From Bradyrhizobium sp. Rc3b (GTDB taxonomy: Bacteria; Pseudomonadota; Alphaproteobacteria; Rhizobiales; Xanthobacteraceae), in contig NZ_FOUS01000002.1 of assembly GCF_900114915.1 (NCBI RefSeq), forward strand, positions 310,001 through 374,000: 64,000 nt of DNA. The letters are read 5' to 3'. The notes beneath the pieces are model-generated. The model was not told the origin of the DNA. It worked only from the letters and a program-made list of their open reading frames with translations, and made no database searches. The position numbers and the translations under genes were made by a program. Shown here one piece after another: positions 62,661 to 64,000 of the stretch; position 1 is the stretch's first letter; each line of letters opens with the position of its first letter.

Positions 62661-64000
62661 ATGTCAGCGGAAAGACACAAGACCGGTGCAGCCGGCGAAC
62701 CTACCGTCGATATTGCAGCCCTCCGCGCGCGCTATCGCGACGAGCGCGACCGCCGTTTGCGTGCCGAGGGCAAGGCCCAGTATGTCGAGGTAACAGGGGA
62801 ATTCGGCCGCTACCTCGACGACCCCTGGGCCGATCCCGGATTTGCGCGCGCAGCTGTCAGTGAAGAGACTGAAGTGCTCATCGTTGGTGGCGGCTTTGGC
62901 GGGCTTCTCTGTGCCGCGCGTTTGCGCGAAGCCGGCATCGATGATTTCCGCATCGTGGAAAAGGCTGCCGACTTCGGCGGCACCTGGTACTGGAATCGCT
63001 ATCCTGGCGCCGCCTGCGATACCGAGAGCTACATCTATCTGCCGCTGCTGGAAGAGACCGGCTACATGCCGGTGCGCAAATATGCGCGCGCGCCGGAAAT
63101 CTACGAGCACTCCCGCCGCATCGGCCGCCATTTCGGCCTCTACGACCGCGCGCTGTTTCAGACCGTCATCTCGCGGATGGCATGGCAGGAGCAGGAGGCG
63201 CGTTGGCTGGTCGAGACCGATCGGGGCGATCGCATCCGTGCGCGCTTCGTCATTCTCGCCGGAGGTCCGCTCAGCAGACCGAAGCTGCCGGGCATTCCCG
63301 GCATCGAGACCTTCAAGAGCCACAGCTTCCATACCAGTCGGTGGGACTACGCCTACACCGGCGGCAATGCGGATGGTGGTCTGACCGGACTTGCCGACAA
63401 GCGCGTCGGCATCATCGGCACCGGCGCCACCGCCGTGCAATGCGTGCCGCATCTCGGACGCGCTGCGAAGGAGCTCTATGTCTTCCAGCGCACACCGTCG
63501 GCGATCGGCGTGCGGGACGACCGGTCGACGGATCAAAACTGGGCGCAGAGCCTCAGGCCCGGCTGGCAGCGCGAGCGCATGGACAATTTCACCGCCGTGA
63601 TCTCCGGCGAGCCGGTCGAATGGGACCTGGTGCAGGACGGCTGGACCGGCCTGCTCGGCGAGATCCTGCTGGCGCCGCGCCGTCAGCCGCAGCCGGTGAC
63701 CTCGATGGAAGAGGCGCTGAAAGTCATCGAGCAGGCCGACTACCGCAAGATGGAGGAGATCCGCGCCCGCGTCGATGCGGTGGTCAAGGACACGGCGACC
63801 GCGGACGCGCTCAAGCCCTGGTACAAGGCGTTCTGCAAGCGGCCGTGCTTCCACGACGAATATCTCGATGTCTTCAATCGTCCCAACGTGCATCTCGTCG
63901 ACACCAAAGGGCAGGGCGTCGAGCGCATCACCGAGAACGCCGTCGTGGCTGGCGGCAAGGCTTACGAGCTCGACTGCCTGATCTATGCCAGCGGCTTCGA
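62661..64000 (+). CDS. Baeyer-Villiger-type flavin monooxygenase (cut by window end)
   Basis: The frame runs from ATG 62661 to the window end without a stop, giving 446 residues; typical enzymes have 530-650. GGAGG at 62650-62654 supports the start. The FAD fold is VGGGFGGL at residues 75-82, followed by [20 protein letters not shown]. The Baeyer-Villiger fingerprint appears as [13 protein letters not shown], with Ser in place of the usual Gly. NADPH fold: [11 protein letters not shown]. It inserts oxygen next to a ketone. The N-terminal 65-residue extension is as in cyclohexanone/steroid monooxygenase relatives. Confidence 0.92.
   Translation, partial: MSAERHKTGAAGEPTVDIAALRARYRDERDRRLRAEGKAQYVEVTGEFGRYLDDPWADPGFARAAVSEETEVLIVGGGFGGLLCAARLREAGIDDFRIVEKAADFGGTWYWNRYPGAACDTESYIYLPLLEETGYMPVRKYARAPEIYEHSRRIGRHFGLYDRALFQTVISRMAWQEQEARWLVETDRGDRIRARFVILAGGPLSRPKLPGIPGIETFKSHSFHTSRWDYAYTGGNADGGLTGLADKRVGIIGTGATAVQCVPHLGRAAKELYVFQRTPSAIGVRDDRSTDQNWAQSLRPGWQRERMDNFTAVISGEPVEWDLVQDGWTGLLGEILLAPRRQPQPVTSMEEALKVIEQADYRKMEEIRARVDAVVKDTATADALKPWYKAFCKRPCFHDEYLDVFNRPNVHLVDTKGQGVERITENAVVAGGKAYELDCLIYASGF

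Noticed and set aside
1..64000. CRISPR array, tRNA/rRNA genes, insertion sequences or prophage genes
   Set aside because: No regularly spaced repeats, no recognisable tRNA ends or rRNA segments, and no transposase, integrase or phage structural proteins were seen.

Overview
The window looks like chromosomal DNA of a Bradyrhizobium-type alphaproteobacterium. The reasons are high GC, an acpXL/lpxXL locus for very-long-chain lipid A acyl groups, a TonB receptor followed by a PepSY (FrcB-like) protein, short palindromic repeats of the Bradyrhizobium kind, and dense catabolic operons with branched-chain-type ABC transporters. The genus is inferred from gene content and style; no marker gene is present to prove it. 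Genes are tightly packed, and many starts and stops overlap by 1 to 4 bases.

Layout. 1-5.5 kb: the end of one Kup potassium transporter, a complete second Kup, a rhodanese, a class I/II aminotransferase and an orphan polyamine-binding protein. 5.5-9.7 kb (minus strand): acpXL-fabZXL-fabF2XL-fabF1XL-lpxXL, which makes and attaches a C26-C32-type acyl chain to lipid A. 9.9-15.5 kb: small and hypothetical proteins, a ParB-like protein and a P-type cation ATPase coupled to a two-helix peptide. 15.6-19.9 kb: ferric-siderophore receptor, PepSY membrane protein, a small membrane protein and an MgtC-like protein. 20-23.3 kb: HerA-like ATPase and a type I extradiol dioxygenase.

23.3-39.3 kb is the most interesting part. 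A cytochrome-c-fused molybdenum hydroxylase of the NicAB type, a 6-hydroxynicotinate reductase, two conserved genes of unknown role, a complete branched-chain-type ABC importer, a MarR regulator, an enamidase and a ferredoxin-NADP reductase are spread over divergent transcription units. Near-identical operator sequences tie the units together. Together they suggest an aerobic organism that hydroxylates nicotinate through the respiratory chain and then opens the ring by reduction: nicotinate to 6-hydroxynicotinate to 6-oxo-tetrahydronicotinate to 2-formylglutarate plus ammonia. That would mix the Pseudomonas first step with the Eubacterium second and third steps. The step after 2-formylglutarate is not identified.

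39.4-45.5 kb: a P450, three small hydrophilic proteins ending at a clear terminator, a DUF763 protein, an MscS channel and a second PepSY protein. 45.7-54.8 kb: two solute-binding proteins diverge from a TetR gene, which leads an aromatic-acid operon (two LigI-like lactonases, a DctA-type carrier, a GalB-like hydratase, a CHA-aldolase-like protein, a 4,5-dihydroxyphthalate-decarboxylase-like protein and an NAD-dependent dehydrogenase). The operon has no ring-cleavage dioxygenase, but the dioxygenase gene 25 kb away at 22.3 kb carries almost the same promoter and operator as the TetR gene.

54.8-64 kb: a hypothetical protein, an amidohydrolase, an NTF2-like protein, another orphan binding protein, an acyl-CoA dehydrogenase, a DUF2961/GH172-like protein, an acyl-CoA synthetase and a Baeyer-Villiger-type flavin monooxygenase cut by the window end. 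No rRNA, tRNA, CRISPR array, transposase or prophage was recognised.
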